From the NCBI GenBank assembly GCA_031771865.1, contig JASISA010000023.1, positions 434,001 to 498,000 on the forward strand: a stretch of DNA of 64,000 nt, in the 5' to 3' direction. Positions 53,754-63,611 of the stretch are shown piece after piece. A model generated the notes under the pieces. It had not been told where the DNA came from. It did not search any database and was given only the letters and a program-made list of their open reading frames with translations. A program made the position numbers and the translations under genes. The DNA comes from Nothophaeocryptopus gaeumannii. Taxonomy: Eukaryota; Ascomycota; Dothideomycetes; Mycosphaerellales; Mycosphaerellaceae. Every line of letters begins with the position of its first letter. Within the stretch, counting starts at the first letter, position 1.

Positions 53754-54417
53754 ATGACGGAAACAATCAGCACGTAAGAATGCATTTCTTTGAATGATCA
53801 TCGCTGACATCTCCAGGCAACCCGCTCCCGCTCCTCGAACGGCCGCGCAGAACGTCTTCAACACCTACGAGCTCGCCGAAGGAGTGCTGAAGCATATTGC
53901 GTGCCCGGAGCTAGCTCGCATCATGCGCATAGACAAAATGTGCCACAACGTCGTCAACACCTCTGTCGAGATCTCGCAAAATCTCACCTGGGCGCCCGGG
54001 ATCGAAGGACTATTTCCTTGGCGCCGCGAACCGTGGGCTGAGATTCTCGCCTTCGACAACCCGCTGGCCTTTCCCTCAAAGCGGATGTTCGACTTCGTAC
54101 CTATCTCGAAATCGTATTTCCGGGTAGAGTTCGAGGTAAAGGACATTCGGGAATCATCGATGCCGGCTATTCTCGTGTTCTAACCACAACATTCGGAAGG
54201 CTTCGAGGAGGAGTTATAGGGTAAGATCGGATTGGGACCACCGTATTTTCGCAAGGAGGTTCTGGTCATCCTCGAGCTTCTCTACGATGACGAGGGAGGC
54301 AGGGAGAGTATCTTATTCGCCAGTGCCTACTTCCGTGCCGAGCAGAAGCTTGACGAGCTGTATGCATGGCTCTGCGAGAAAGCGTGTGAGATGGAGGAGG
54401 GTCTCGAGTCCTAGACG
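53754..54417 (+). pseudogene. F-box-like orphan, array unit 1 (two in-frame stops)
   Basis: Exon 1 is 53754-53773 (MTETIST). A 43-bp intron (53774-53816; GTAAGA, GCTGAC, CTCCAG) joins it to QPAPAPRTAAQNVFNTYELA. The F-box-like motif is VFNTYELAEGVLKHIACPEL, then KMCHNVVNTSVEISQNLTW. The frame ends at TAA 54181-54183, giving 128 residues. The same frame meets TAG at 54217-54219 and then continues with clear homology to unit 2's end: GPPYFRKEVLVILELLYDDE, then KLDELYAWLCEKACEMEEGL, to a stop at 54415-54417. The intact frame outside the two stops suggests a recent loss. A 128-residue truncated product could still be made. Confidence 0.7.
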
Positions 54418-54849
54418 AGGGCGTGAAAGGCACTCTGATAGAGAGGTCAAAATCGGAAGTGAAGATTGAATAGGAGGGCAAGCTTCCATCTTCATGTCAG
54501 AAGGCATCGCCATCTGAAAGGTGCTCTCAGGACCACAATCGGCAGCGAGGAGGACCGCATTTGGATACCAGGAGCGCTTGTCGATAGTACGAAAGTATGC
54601 CCGGGATGGATCAAAAATTCCTTGCAAACCCTTACTCCTCCTCTTCTCTCCCTTCTGTCTCACGCACGGCTCCCCAGCTCCTGCATTGCCGCCTTCGCAT
54701 GTCACCTTAATATGCTGCCTTAACATGCTGCTCACATGCCAAGCTTTCCGCCACCAAACGCGAATGCGTCACTTCACCTCACGTCCAGCTCTCCATCCGC
54801 TGCATCAAGTTACCACCATCCGCTCAACCATTGGCGTGCAAACGCAACA

Positions 54850-55491
54850 ATGGCGGCAATCGCAGACTCGTATGCTTCAACCGCACTAGGTATCCATTGC
54901 AAGACTGACATGTCCAGAACCGCGGCCGACAGGGTCTTCAACACATACGAGCTCGCCGAAAACATCTTCCGCCATCTTCCTCTTTCCGACCTACTGTGCG
55001 TCGCCCGCGTCAACAAGCTCTGCCACAACGTCGTCAACACGTCCGTCACCCTCTGGGAGGGAATCACCTGACTCACAGGCTCCGGAGGAGCTTGCTGGCC
55101 GAAACTTCCACCCACCCTTCAGACTCGTCTCAGATTCGACAACAGCCTCGCCTATCCCGACAGGCCCGATTTTACGTTCAAGGCTCCAATGAATCCCTAC
55201 CAGATTGTCACCGGTGACACCGTCGTGGTCTTTCGAGTCGAGGGCTGTAGCGAGTTGCCGACTGGGCCTGTTACCACCTTTCTGCCTCGGAGCGTCGAGG
55301 GCTCGAATGAATCATGGAGGAAGATTCGTCTGGGACCTTTGGATTCAAAGAACAAAGTGAAAGCATGCTTCAGCCCGTGGAGTGCGAGCAAGGGAAAGAG
55401 TTATTCTGCGACGCGCACGTTCGAGAAATCTGATACTCTCGGCGACTTGTATGACTGGCTTTGCGAGGAGGCGATGAAGGTTGCGAAGTAA
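54850..55491 (+). pseudogene. F-box-like orphan, array unit 2 (single in-frame TGA)
   Basis: Exon 1 is 54850-54869 (MAAIADS). A 48-bp intron (54870-54917; GTATGC donor, CTGAC branch, TCCAG acceptor) joins it to TAADRVFNTYELAENIFRHL. That is the same place and phase as the unit 1 intron. LPLSDLLCVARVNKLCHNVV completes the F-box-like motif. The frame is broken only by TGA at 55069-55071, where unit 1 has Trp (TGG). It then stays open to TAA at 55489-55491, through FKAPMNPYQIVTGDTVVVFR and TLGDLYDWLCEEAMKVAK. About 197 codons in total. A single G-to-A change would account for the loss. Confidence 0.75.
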
Positions 55492-55520
55492 CGGCTGCTG
55501 AGGAGGATGGAAGAGCTTCG

Positions 55521-55610
55521 ATCCGGTCAGCTAGGATTCCGAAGGCGTTCGAAACCCTTGGCTATCTGTATGGTCGGATTTGTGACGATGCAACGAAACT
55601 TCAGAAGTAG
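55521..55610 (+). repeat. Tandem partial copy of the F-box-like gene 3' end (unit 3 fragment)
   Basis: The frame reads RSARIPKAFETLGYLYGRIC, then DDATKLQK and a TAG. It parallels the unit 2 end (RTFEKSDTLGDLYDWLCEEA, then MKVAK and a stop). The DNA after both stops is also similar: GAGGATGGAAGAGCTTCGAT near 55503 and GAGATGGGAGAGCTTGAATG near 55623. This indicates a tandem duplication of the gene end plus flank. A weaker third echo (RKVLKSLYREVEGSIEV) lies at about 55694-55745. Confidence 0.55.
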
Positions 55611-55833
55611 TGGCTGTGGACTGAGATGGGAGAGCTTGAATGAGGTTGGCGAAATGTCCGAAATCGCTTGAAGAGAAAGAGCGAGGTTGCAAAACCGGAA
55701 GGTACTCAAGAGCTTGTATCGAGAGGTGGAAGGATCCATCGAAGTTCGCATGCATAGTAATATGTCTCATGAATTCGTGCTACCTCCTCTTCCAATCTTC
55801 TCGATATTTCCTAGGTCCCATGCCACTGCACCT

Positions 55834-58530
55834 TCATCTGTGTCCAAAAACTTCAAAAGCATCAACCCCATCATCTTCATCATCGTCCAACATCTCCGCA
55901 TCCTCATCAGCGTCTTCCCCATCACTACTCTCCTCTCCTCCATTCTCCACCGCATGAACACTATCACTATCACTATCCTCACTCCCACTCCCCACCTCCT
56001 CATCACTCTCAAACAAATCCACACTCTCATTCGCAGCCGTAGCCGCACTCCCACCCGAAGTCGTCCTCAATTTACTCCCCCTCCTGACCACACCCGCCGT
56101 CCCCTCCGGATCACTCCTCACACTCGCCGGTCTCCTCCTATTCCCACCAAAATTCCTCCTCACAACCCCATCCAGGTCTGCATCCTCATCATCCTGCGCA
56201 TCCAATCCCCTAAGATAGTAACGCATCGGACTCAAACTCCGACTCAACGAATCAATCATCTCATAAGGCGAAAATCTCGGCATCCCCGATATCTGAGGCA
56301 TCTGCGGAAACTCCACATTCGGCATATTCGGGAAATTCTGTCGCATATTTTGTAAATTGGGTAGGTTGGGCATATTGGGCATGCGCGGCATGCGAGGCAT
56401 GTCAGCCAGACTGGATAATGTCGGCAGGTTCGGCATGCTGGGCGCGGAGAATCGAGGAGTGGCGAAGGAGGGACGTCGCGGTTCGTCGTCGTTGACGAAG
56501 TAGCGGCCGGGAGATTGGGCGCCGCTTTGGAGACGAGGGGAGCTTGATGGGAGTGCGAGGGGGAGTTGGGAAGGTGATTCGGGGACGTCTAGAGCGCTGT
56601 TGGCGATTTGGTCACTCGTAGGGTCGGTGATGCCTATTCCCGCATTTCGGAGGACCGCATCACCGGTGAAATCATGTTGACGGTGCGCTTGTTGTTGCTG
56701 ACGGAGGATTCGTTCGGCTTCGCTTTCATGGTGAGCTGTTGGAGCCATCTGGTTCGTGTTGTAGCTGTCACATCTTCCACACTTCAGGCCGAGCCAATGA
56801 AAGGGACTCCATGTTCGAGCTCCACAGTCGTTGCAGCCGATCCATACAGTTCGCGGTCTTCGCTGTTGTGGTGCTTGAGTATCTGCATTTCCATTGGTGT
56901 CAGGTGGCTGCGGTGTTCCCTCAGCATGCGGTAGCAGTCCATCGATATCCTCATCCTCCGGCATAGGCTGCACAGCAATCTCATCGTCCAGCTTCCGCCA
57001 CTGCAACTCCATATTCACCGCACTCTTGCTGCAGACCGGACACTTGTACGTGACAGCCATGAGATCCTTATAGCAATCCCCGTGCATATAGTGCCCGCAA
57101 GGCAAACTGACAACCGGTACTCTCGCCTCGAACATCGGCATCAAGCAAAGTGGACAGTTTCCTTCAGTCGCCCTCTCAATGCAGGGATGCGCCGCGGAAG
57201 TCGAAATCGAAATGCAAACATTACACCTCTTGCAATGCACGTAATCCTTTCCCAGCCCTTCTCCAACTCTGCAAATGCCACAATCATCGCAATGATATAT
57301 TCTCTTGTTCGAATCGTTGTCCCACAGTTTACATTTGGGACAGTAATACCACGCAGCATACTGTCCGCAATTTGTACAAATCTCGCCAGCAGGTTGTGGA
57401 GTCTGACAGACCATACAGAGCATATTCTGCGTCTTCTTGCGATTGAGGTTGTGTTGGAAAGGCAGATCCTTGGCTTGATCGTGACAATGTCGACAAGGAA
57501 ACCATCGTTGACAGTCGAAGCATTGCACTTTCACGTTCCGCTTGTAATGCATGCAGCCCAAATCAGGAGCTTCATCATCCATATCCTCGTCCATATCCCC
57601 ATCGACATCTTTCGACGCTCTGGGTAGAGGACTGAACACAGGCTCGAGATCTCCCGGCCGGAGGTTATATGGATTGTTCGGATCGATAGGCATAGCCGGT
57701 GCTCCAAGCAAAGGCGATGCAGACCCATCAATGTCCTTCCCATGTCCATTTGTCACCGGACTTGCTGCAGGTGAAGGGGATAGGTTCCCCCTATGAGCCA
57801 AATAATCCTGCGTCATGAGCGCATGCATTTTCTGAGCCTTCTCCTCCGTCGACACGGCGAGCTGCTTAATCTCCTGCAACTTCTGGCGGAGCAAGTGCAT
57901 GCCATCGTTTTCCGGCAGAGCGCCATCCATATTCGCCATGCTGTAGATGATGCGTTCTAGCACTGGCTCTAGATCTGTTCTCGTCTCTTCAATCTCGGAA
58001 CGCTGCGTATTTGTGCTTGATCGCGTTGGCGGGGTCGCTCGCGCGCTTGTAGGATGACTCGTCTGGGATAGCGAATCTATGGAGCCTCTGAGACTTTCCG
58101 CAGCTTCGTGGGCTGGATTCACGCTCATGCGATCGTCCGAGATGGTTCGAAGAGAGGAGAGGGGGCGGGGCAAAGGGCGGTCCGTGAAAGGCGGGTAACT
58201 TGCGGCGACATGTCGTATGCTCCCATGCGGTGTGTTCGCCGCTTCGTCTACGGTATAGGATAGCGGCTCTTCGACAATGTGCTCAGGTGGTGATGATGTT
58301 GCTGATGGTAGTGGTGTCGTGTGAGGTGGAGCGGTATGATTGGCGGCGGAATCTCCGTCATAGCTTCGACTTTGCTCGCTAGCATCATTCGACAAGGCAG
58401 CATGTGATTGCCAAGCAGTTCTTCTGCTCTGCCTCGCCGCCACAGAGGGACAAGGCCGGTCCCGAGGTCGCTGGCGTGATGCATTTCTCAGACCACCAGA
58501 AGCAGAAGAAGCAAGGTCGTCGTTGGTCAT
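55834..58530 (-). CDS. CHY-type / RING-finger / zinc-ribbon E3 ubiquitin ligase (Pirh2/RCHY1-like), long form
   Basis: A single exon of 898 residues. The start at 58530 is MTNDDLASSASGGLRN. About 320 disordered Ser/Pro-rich residues precede the zinc module. The CHY finger begins LGCMHYKRNVKVQCFDCQRW (about 323-345), with RHCHDQAKDLPFQHNLNRKK and further Cys/His pairs to about 450. The RING is CPLCLMPMF... LPCGHYMHGDCYKDLM... KCPVC (about 455-500). A zinc ribbon follows (WIGCNDCGARTWSPFHWLGL, then KCGRCDSYN, about 560-590). The tail holds a Met-Pro repeat region (about 700-747) and an acidic end. Human RCHY1 is about 260 residues, so both ends are fungal extensions. It should ubiquitinate substrates with an E2; targets are unknown. 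Confidence 0.92.
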   Translation of the reverse strand: MTNDDLASSASGGLRNASRQRPRDRPCPSVAARQSRRTAWQSHAALSNDASEQSRSYDGDSAANHTAPPHTTPLPSATSSPPEHIVEEPLSYTVDEAANTPHGSIRHVAASYPPFTDRPLPRPLSSLRTISDDRMSVNPAHEAAESLRGSIDSLSQTSHPTSARATPPTRSSTNTQRSEIEETRTDLEPVLERIIYSMANMDGALPENDGMHLLRQKLQEIKQLAVSTEEKAQKMHALMTQDYLAHRGNLSPSPAASPVTNGHGKDIDGSASPLLGAPAMPIDPNNPYNLRPGDLEPVFSPLPRASKDVDGDMDEDMDDEAPDLGCMHYKRNVKVQCFDCQRWFPCRHCHDQAKDLPFQHNLNRKKTQNMLCMVCQTPQPAGEICTNCGQYAAWYYCPKCKLWDNDSNKRIYHCDDCGICRVGEGLGKDYVHCKRCNVCISISTSAAHPCIERATEGNCPLCLMPMFEARVPVVSLPCGHYMHGDCYKDLMAVTYKCPVCSKSAVNMELQWRKLDDEIAVQPMPEDEDIDGLLPHAEGTPQPPDTNGNADTQAPQQRRPRTVWIGCNDCGARTWSPFHWLGLKCGRCDSYNTNQMAPTAHHESEAERILRQQQQAHRQHDFTGDAVLRNAGIGITDPTSDQIANSALDVPESPSQLPLALPSSSPRLQSGAQSPGRYFVNDDEPRRPSFATPRFSAPSMPNLPTLSSLADMPRMPRMPNMPNLPNLQNMRQNFPNMPNVEFPQMPQISGMPRFSPYEMIDSLSRSLSPMRYYLRGLDAQDDEDADLDGVVRRNFGGNRRRPASVRSDPEGTAGVVRRGSKLRTTSGGSAATAANESVDLFESDEEVGSGSEDSDSDSVHAVENGGEESSDGEDADEDAEMLDDDEDDGVDAFEVFGHR

Positions 58531-59864
58531 CAGGCCAAGAAGTAAGGGGACTCAGGTACAAACAAATTAGATGGTCTAGGACATCGTGTGGCAGCAGTAA
58601 TGCGCTGGCACAGTCTGCAGCAGGGGTGACATCCTTGCTTGAGGACTGAAGAAGAAGAGCAGGAAGGCGCAATGGGTGGTCTTACCAGGGCCTTTCGTTT
58701 CTTGTACGCAGCGCACTTCGCCTCTGTGACAGGGGCGAGACCAGCTTGCAAAACCTTGAAAACTTGAAAACTTGGCCATCTGCGCATCCCCAGGTCGTTC
58801 GTCATGATTGCTGCACACGATCTCTGCAGGTACATGATGATTCTCACTGCATTGCGCATGGCCTCTGCAGAAAGCGAGACACTGATGAAGACGTTCTTCA
58901 CAACCGCATCGTACCTCAACGGACAGAGCGTCTGTTGTCGGGCACACTCGGACACGCTGCTTCTGCCTTAGGCCACAGTTTCTCAACAACCCGTTCGAGG
59001 ACACGACAATAATAGCTTCCGCCAGACCGTCCTCCACAATTCTTCAACAACACAGACCACCGTGCCATCGCTCGGCTTCCTTCCTCACCCAAGCTCGCGT
59101 GACCGGGTGAATGAACGAACCACCGCGACCGACTTTGTGGGCTCGTGCGCCAGGAGAAGCCACAGGCCCCAAAGCGTTGGGCCAACCGTTGATACTAAGA
59201 TTGATGTATGGCTTACTGTAGCTGCAATCCAGGCAACGGTTTTGTACCAAGCACCGTAATGGCCTGCTTGTCACTACACTACGTGGGGCCAATCAACATG
59301 AAACTCCTGACACATTTTGCGACACTGTCCTGTTCTGGACTGTGTAATTTGTGTAAGGCGGGAAAGACGGCTCATAGAATCGCGATGCATTGTGATTGGG
59401 GAGGGGACTTATGTTATCATGATTTGCTTCTTTGCTTGGGTACATGTACATGTGCATACACAAGTCGTACATTTCGTAAAGGCAAGCATCTCATACTTTC
59501 TGTGCTGCCCTTTGATCACGACCCAACCTGTTGGTGCTGTGCCATGTCTCAGAAGACGGCCAATCGTCCTTGCGGTCACTCTTCTTCTGATGTGACTTGT
59601 GTTTTCCCCCACCTTTCCGTATTCCTCTCCTCACAAGGGCAGACATCTCAAGTCCACCTACCAAACCAAGTCCAAGTATACTATCAATAATCACAGCAAA
59701 AAGCCAAATAAAAACCTCTATCGGGGGTATCTCATAACACATGCCCTCGCGGCGGTCCAGTTCTCTCTCTTCCTTTCCTGCTTTGTTTCCAACCGCGTCT
59801 CTCTTCTCTGAAGCCGCGAAAGGGTATTCCAACATATTCCTGTGTCCCGCCTCTCAGGCAACTC
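58531..59864. other. Gene-poor stretch, 1.3 kb
   Basis: This contains the promoter and leader of the RING gene and the 3' region of the RasGEF gene. Open frames up to about 160 codons (for example 59208-59690) are Cys/Leu-rich in a random way and overlap others. No tRNA, repeat or additional gene is supported. Confidence 0.5.
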
Positions 59865-62800
59865 TCACTGCACACTCGGCGCACTAGCCCTCTTCGCCTC
59901 CCCAGCCTTATCTTCCTGCACAAGCGTCTGACTCCTTCCCATAAAACTCCCATTCTTCAAAAAGAAATCCAATCGATCCAAGCTATGTCCATGTTCTCCC
60001 CTTTGAGCAGCCGCAGTCTTCGGTCTCTCTTCCCCACTTCCCACAGCACTCTCACTATTTCCCCTCCTAACATCAAGCATCGAAGGTTTCCGATCAATCT
60101 CCTTCGGTTCAATCGTCAAACTCCGTCGGTGGAAGGCAGCAACCATATCGTCATGTCCTTCCCTCATTCTCTTCAAATGACTCTCCATCCACGTCTGCAT
60201 CTCCGGCACAGGTTTGAGTTTGTAGTTGACCTGGAATTTCTGGAGATGAGAGATGATTTTCGCGATGCGAGTGTACATGTCGAAATTGATGACAGAGACG
60301 ACTTGTCCAGTTTCGGTCATGCTTCCAGGCAGTTCACGACGTTTGGGGTTGCCGGCAATGACGAAGGTCAGGTCGGTGAGGTAGACTCCGACGAAGGGGA
60401 GGCAAGGTGCTGTGGGAGCTTCGAGGCGTCGGCGGAGGGTGGTGTAGTTTTTGGACATGTCGACTACGCGTTCCAGTTCGTCCAGGCGGGCTTTGGTCTT
60501 CTTGTTGACAAGATCCCAGGTTCTCTTTAGTCGTTGGACGACTGAAGAGTTAATCGAGCACATGATGGCCATTACGGAGTCGTAATTGTTCAGCTCCAGG
60601 CATGCACTGCCGATCTTGGCCCATTGCTTCACCACAAGTGCTCTCTTCTTGGCATCGTCCGGCTGGAGGATGGAGTCCGCGACCAGATTGGCCAGGTCGG
60701 TGTTCAACGAACACATTTTGCGAATGTTCTTGGCCTTCTTGGAATTTGGTCGTCCCCAGTCCATGCTCAGTATCTCTTCTGGCTTGATTTCGCAGTACAC
60801 CTTCATCATCATGAGTGTGATTTGTCTTGCGATCTCTGTAGCATCGAAATCAACAACACTACATTGATTGCCTCCGCCAATCGCTATCCGTAGCGCATTC
60901 AGTTGCTTGGTAGTGGCGATCGGTTCTGACACACTTCCGTCCTTCTCAGTTGAGATTGACATGCTCGACTTCCCCACGCCAGACACGAGTGGGCCGTTGA
61001 TTGTGCCATTGGCATAGCTCTCGGTCACTCGCCTTGTGAGCTCAGTCAGACGCTCACCCGCGGCATGAAGAACCGGTTTGAGCTTGTGTAGTGCAAAGAA
61101 TCGGATCTCACCAAGGGCATCCTTATCGGCCTCGGCGCTCCAATACGTCTCCAGCCATCCCTTGAATACATTGTAGATACGCAGACGAGCGGGAGTGCCG
61201 GTCGTCCTGCTATCGCCGACATATTCGAAACGGTGTATCAGTGCTTGGGCGAACTCACGTGGTTCGGTGAACTTGCGGAATGTAAGAAAGAACGCCGTCA
61301 CAAACTGTGGGTCTGGTGCAACATCGTGTGTCGTCAGCTGTTCCACCAGTGCCGCAAGGCTGCCGCCTGTGACTTGACCTTCTTTGTTGAATGTCAGCTC
61401 ATGCGCGTACGTCTTTTGCAACAGCTGCGCTTCGGCGTCAAGGCTGTCTTCTGTGACGAGAGATCGCATGCTGGAAATACTCGCGAAACTGCTCATCAAC
61501 GCGGAATCCGGACTCGGTGCATCTTTCGATTGCTCCGGGGTTGTAGCCCTAGTGGACGCCTGCGAAACGGCTGTAGTGCTAGAATCGCGCGTGCTGCTGA
61601 AAAAAGTCTCTGTAGAGCCGGCAATCGACATGTTGACACTGTCCTTGCGAGCAGGACTCGTAGAGTCCGATCGCGTCGATCGCGGGCTTCTGAGGGCATC
61701 CATGACATGATTGCTTGAGGCCTGCGAGGTCCGTATGGTAGATTTCCGTTTTGGTGGTGGAGGGGGTGGTAACATAGGCTTCTTGGGTTCAGATGTCTCA
61801 GGCGGATTTTGGCTTCGAGCTTCTGTGGCGTCAGCCGTTTTCGAGGCCTCTTTTACTGTCTCAGTGATTTCGGTGATCTTCTGGGGCACGGGCGGAGGTG
61901 GCGGGAACATCGAAAGGTCCATTGAAAGACGGTCCTCGGGCGATTCTGGCTGGGCCTGCGAGCCTTTCGTAGGCATGGGGTCCAGACGCGTGGGGATTTC
62001 TCGACTGTTTCTCGCCGTGGCAAGCCCAGAAGATTTGAGTTTGAAGTCTCCAATTTGTTCGATCAATTGGCGGGTCTTGACAACACATTCGCCAGTGTTC
62101 CGTATCAAGCCTGTGCCGAGATTGATCAAATGTTCAGACTGCTCAAGAAGCATTACGACTTCGTCGTCTGCTGAGTCGGAGAACCGGAAGACATCTTGCG
62201 TCGACTTGGCCAGCTCGTCCACCTTGTCAGAGAAGGCTTGCTTTACCTGTTGGAAGGATAGTGAGGTATGTGGATCATGGATGTACACCTCGTCGACGAT
62301 GTCCAAAAGGCTTCGGCAGGCTTTGACCAATCGCTCTGTGGTCGCAACGAGCTCCGATGCGGGTCTGGCGTGCAAGTGATGACCTATGAAGGCGCCAATG
62401 TGACTGATGCAAACGTCGTGCACCTTCGCAAGTTGCTCGGATGCCAGAGGACCTGATCCCATCCGCGCACTGTCCTTTGTCACCAAGGATAGGCGATGCG
62501 CGGCGACGCCATGTCTCGGTGTGAAGACCATGGAGGTTCGTGATGTGCGGTCGTTGGTCAGTGGCGCCTTCTTTGCACCAGCAGTAGCATCCTTGTCATC
62601 TTGTACTGTGAAGTGCTTGGCAGAGTCTATAGCTGGTGAAGCCTTCGGTGCCGGAATTTGAGTATCGATGACCAGCGACGCAGTCTCCGCCGGAGGAGTC
62701 TCTGGTGCGCGTTGCAGACTCAGCCGGTGGAGGTCGCTTCTTGTTTCCTGGGTCCAGACATCCGTAAAGCTGACGGCTCGGGTGACCACTTTAAACGCTT

Positions 62801-63611
62801 TGGAGACGAGATCGTCCAATAGGTAATGTATCACCTCACCCGCAAATGGCTCGCTGATCGTTTCTTGCAGCCTCTTGGCAATCTGTACCAAAGACGATAG
62901 ATCCGCAAGCAAGCCTTTGCGCATTCTTCGCACACCCGAATGCTGCCTTACCGTAGGAGCATCCCGGTGCAAGCAGTCTGCGCGCTCGAGCAGACATCGC
63001 ACTCCTGCTATCAATCCTCTTATGTAATCTTGCCTGACGAACGTCGACAGGTTGGCATCTTCATTTGCGCCCAGGAGGTCCCAGAACTGTGTCATCGCAT
63101 TCAAGAGGTTTCGCAGATATGGGTGATCATATGCCTCGCAATAGTTCGTCGGCAGCCATCCTCGCGTACCAGAGTTGAGCACTGTTCCATCTGCCCAGCC
63201 ATTGCCATGCACACAATGCACTAGCACCAAATCGCCCGGTTTGATAGACACAGTCGAGAGTGATGCATCTTCGGCAGGCATGGTGGTCGTTTCCGGATCG
63301 AAAGTGTGAAGCGCACGCAGATAGTTGTGGAAGAGAGGTTGCTGGAGCACAGAGCTCTCGAAGTCCGAAGGCGAGCTCGTAGGTGTGCCTGGTGGTGTGA
63401 TGTGGGACACGAAGCCTGCGGTGGTGATTGCTGTGTGCTCATGTGATGGCCGTGGAGCTCGTTCTCTTGCTCCGGCAATTGGGCTTGTGCGCAATGTTGG
63501 CGCAGACGGTCTTCGCGCAGCAGCAGTCTCGTTGGAGGTTCTCGAGTCGTCACTCCGAGGTCGCGCGACAGTGTTGGCGTTGTCGCTGTCGCCTTCCATG
63601 TTGAACATCAT
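59865..63611 (-). CDS. Ras guanine-nucleotide exchange factor (SH3 - RasGEF-N - RasGEF, Cdc25-like)
   Basis: A single exon of 1248 residues; MMFNMEGD offers starts at 63611 and 63599. An SH3 domain lies at about residues 96-165 (YLRALHTFDPETT..., NGWADGTVLN, RGWLPTNYCEAY). A helical region follows (about 170-500). A long Pro/Ser linker with PPPPPKRKST-type runs follows (about 540-720). The RasGEF-N (REM) domain begins AQLLQKTYAHELTFNKEGQV near residue 725. The catalytic CDC25 domain spans about 915-1150: FDATEIARQITLMMMKVYCE, YDSVMAIMCSINSSVVQRLK, and PCLPFVGVYLTDLTFVIAGN. This order matches fungal Cdc25/Ste6-type activators of Ras in cAMP or MAP-kinase signalling. Which Ras it serves cannot be read from sequence. 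Confidence 0.94.
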   Translation of the reverse strand: MMFNMEGDSDNANTVARPRSDDSRTSNETAAARRPSAPTLRTSPIAGARERAPRPSHEHTAITTAGFVSHITPPGTPTSSPSDFESSVLQQPLFHNYLRALHTFDPETTTMPAEDASLSTVSIKPGDLVLVHCVHGNGWADGTVLNSGTRGWLPTNYCEAYDHPYLRNLLNAMTQFWDLLGANEDANLSTFVRQDYIRGLIAGVRCLLERADCLHRDAPTVRQHSGVRRMRKGLLADLSSLVQIAKRLQETISEPFAGEVIHYLLDDLVSKAFKVVTRAVSFTDVWTQETRSDLHRLSLQRAPETPPAETASLVIDTQIPAPKASPAIDSAKHFTVQDDKDATAGAKKAPLTNDRTSRTSMVFTPRHGVAAHRLSLVTKDSARMGSGPLASEQLAKVHDVCISHIGAFIGHHLHARPASELVATTERLVKACRSLLDIVDEVYIHDPHTSLSFQQVKQAFSDKVDELAKSTQDVFRFSDSADDEVVMLLEQSEHLINLGTGLIRNTGECVVKTRQLIEQIGDFKLKSSGLATARNSREIPTRLDPMPTKGSQAQPESPEDRLSMDLSMFPPPPPVPQKITEITETVKEASKTADATEARSQNPPETSEPKKPMLPPPPPPKRKSTIRTSQASSNHVMDALRSPRSTRSDSTSPARKDSVNMSIAGSTETFFSSTRDSSTTAVSQASTRATTPEQSKDAPSPDSALMSSFASISSMRSLVTEDSLDAEAQLLQKTYAHELTFNKEGQVTGGSLAALVEQLTTHDVAPDPQFVTAFFLTFRKFTEPREFAQALIHRFEYVGDSRTTGTPARLRIYNVFKGWLETYWSAEADKDALGEIRFFALHKLKPVLHAAGERLTELTRRVTESYANGTINGPLVSGVGKSSMSISTEKDGSVSEPIATTKQLNALRIAIGGGNQCSVVDFDATEIARQITLMMMKVYCEIKPEEILSMDWGRPNSKKAKNIRKMCSLNTDLANLVADSILQPDDAKKRALVVKQWAKIGSACLELNNYDSVMAIMCSINSSVVQRLKRTWDLVNKKTKARLDELERVVDMSKNYTTLRRRLEAPTAPCLPFVGVYLTDLTFVIAGNPKRRELPGSMTETGQVVSVINFDMYTRIAKIISHLQKFQVNYKLKPVPEMQTWMESHLKRMREGHDDMVAAFHRRSLTIEPKEIDRKPSMLDVRRGNSESAVGSGEERPKTAAAQRGEHGHSLDRLDFFLKNGSFMGRSQTLVQEDKAGEAKRASAPSVQ

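Noticed and set aside
55687..56355. 222-codon plus-strand frame over the end of the RING gene
   Set aside because: Its Pro/Thr/His/Ile-rich sequence is the antisense of the acidic C-terminus of the RING protein; only the first about 20 codons may echo the F-box-like 3' repeat.
59208..59690. 160-codon open frame upstream of the RasGEF 3' end
   Set aside because: Cys/Leu/His content looks random, several equal-length frames overlap it, and there is no family resemblance.
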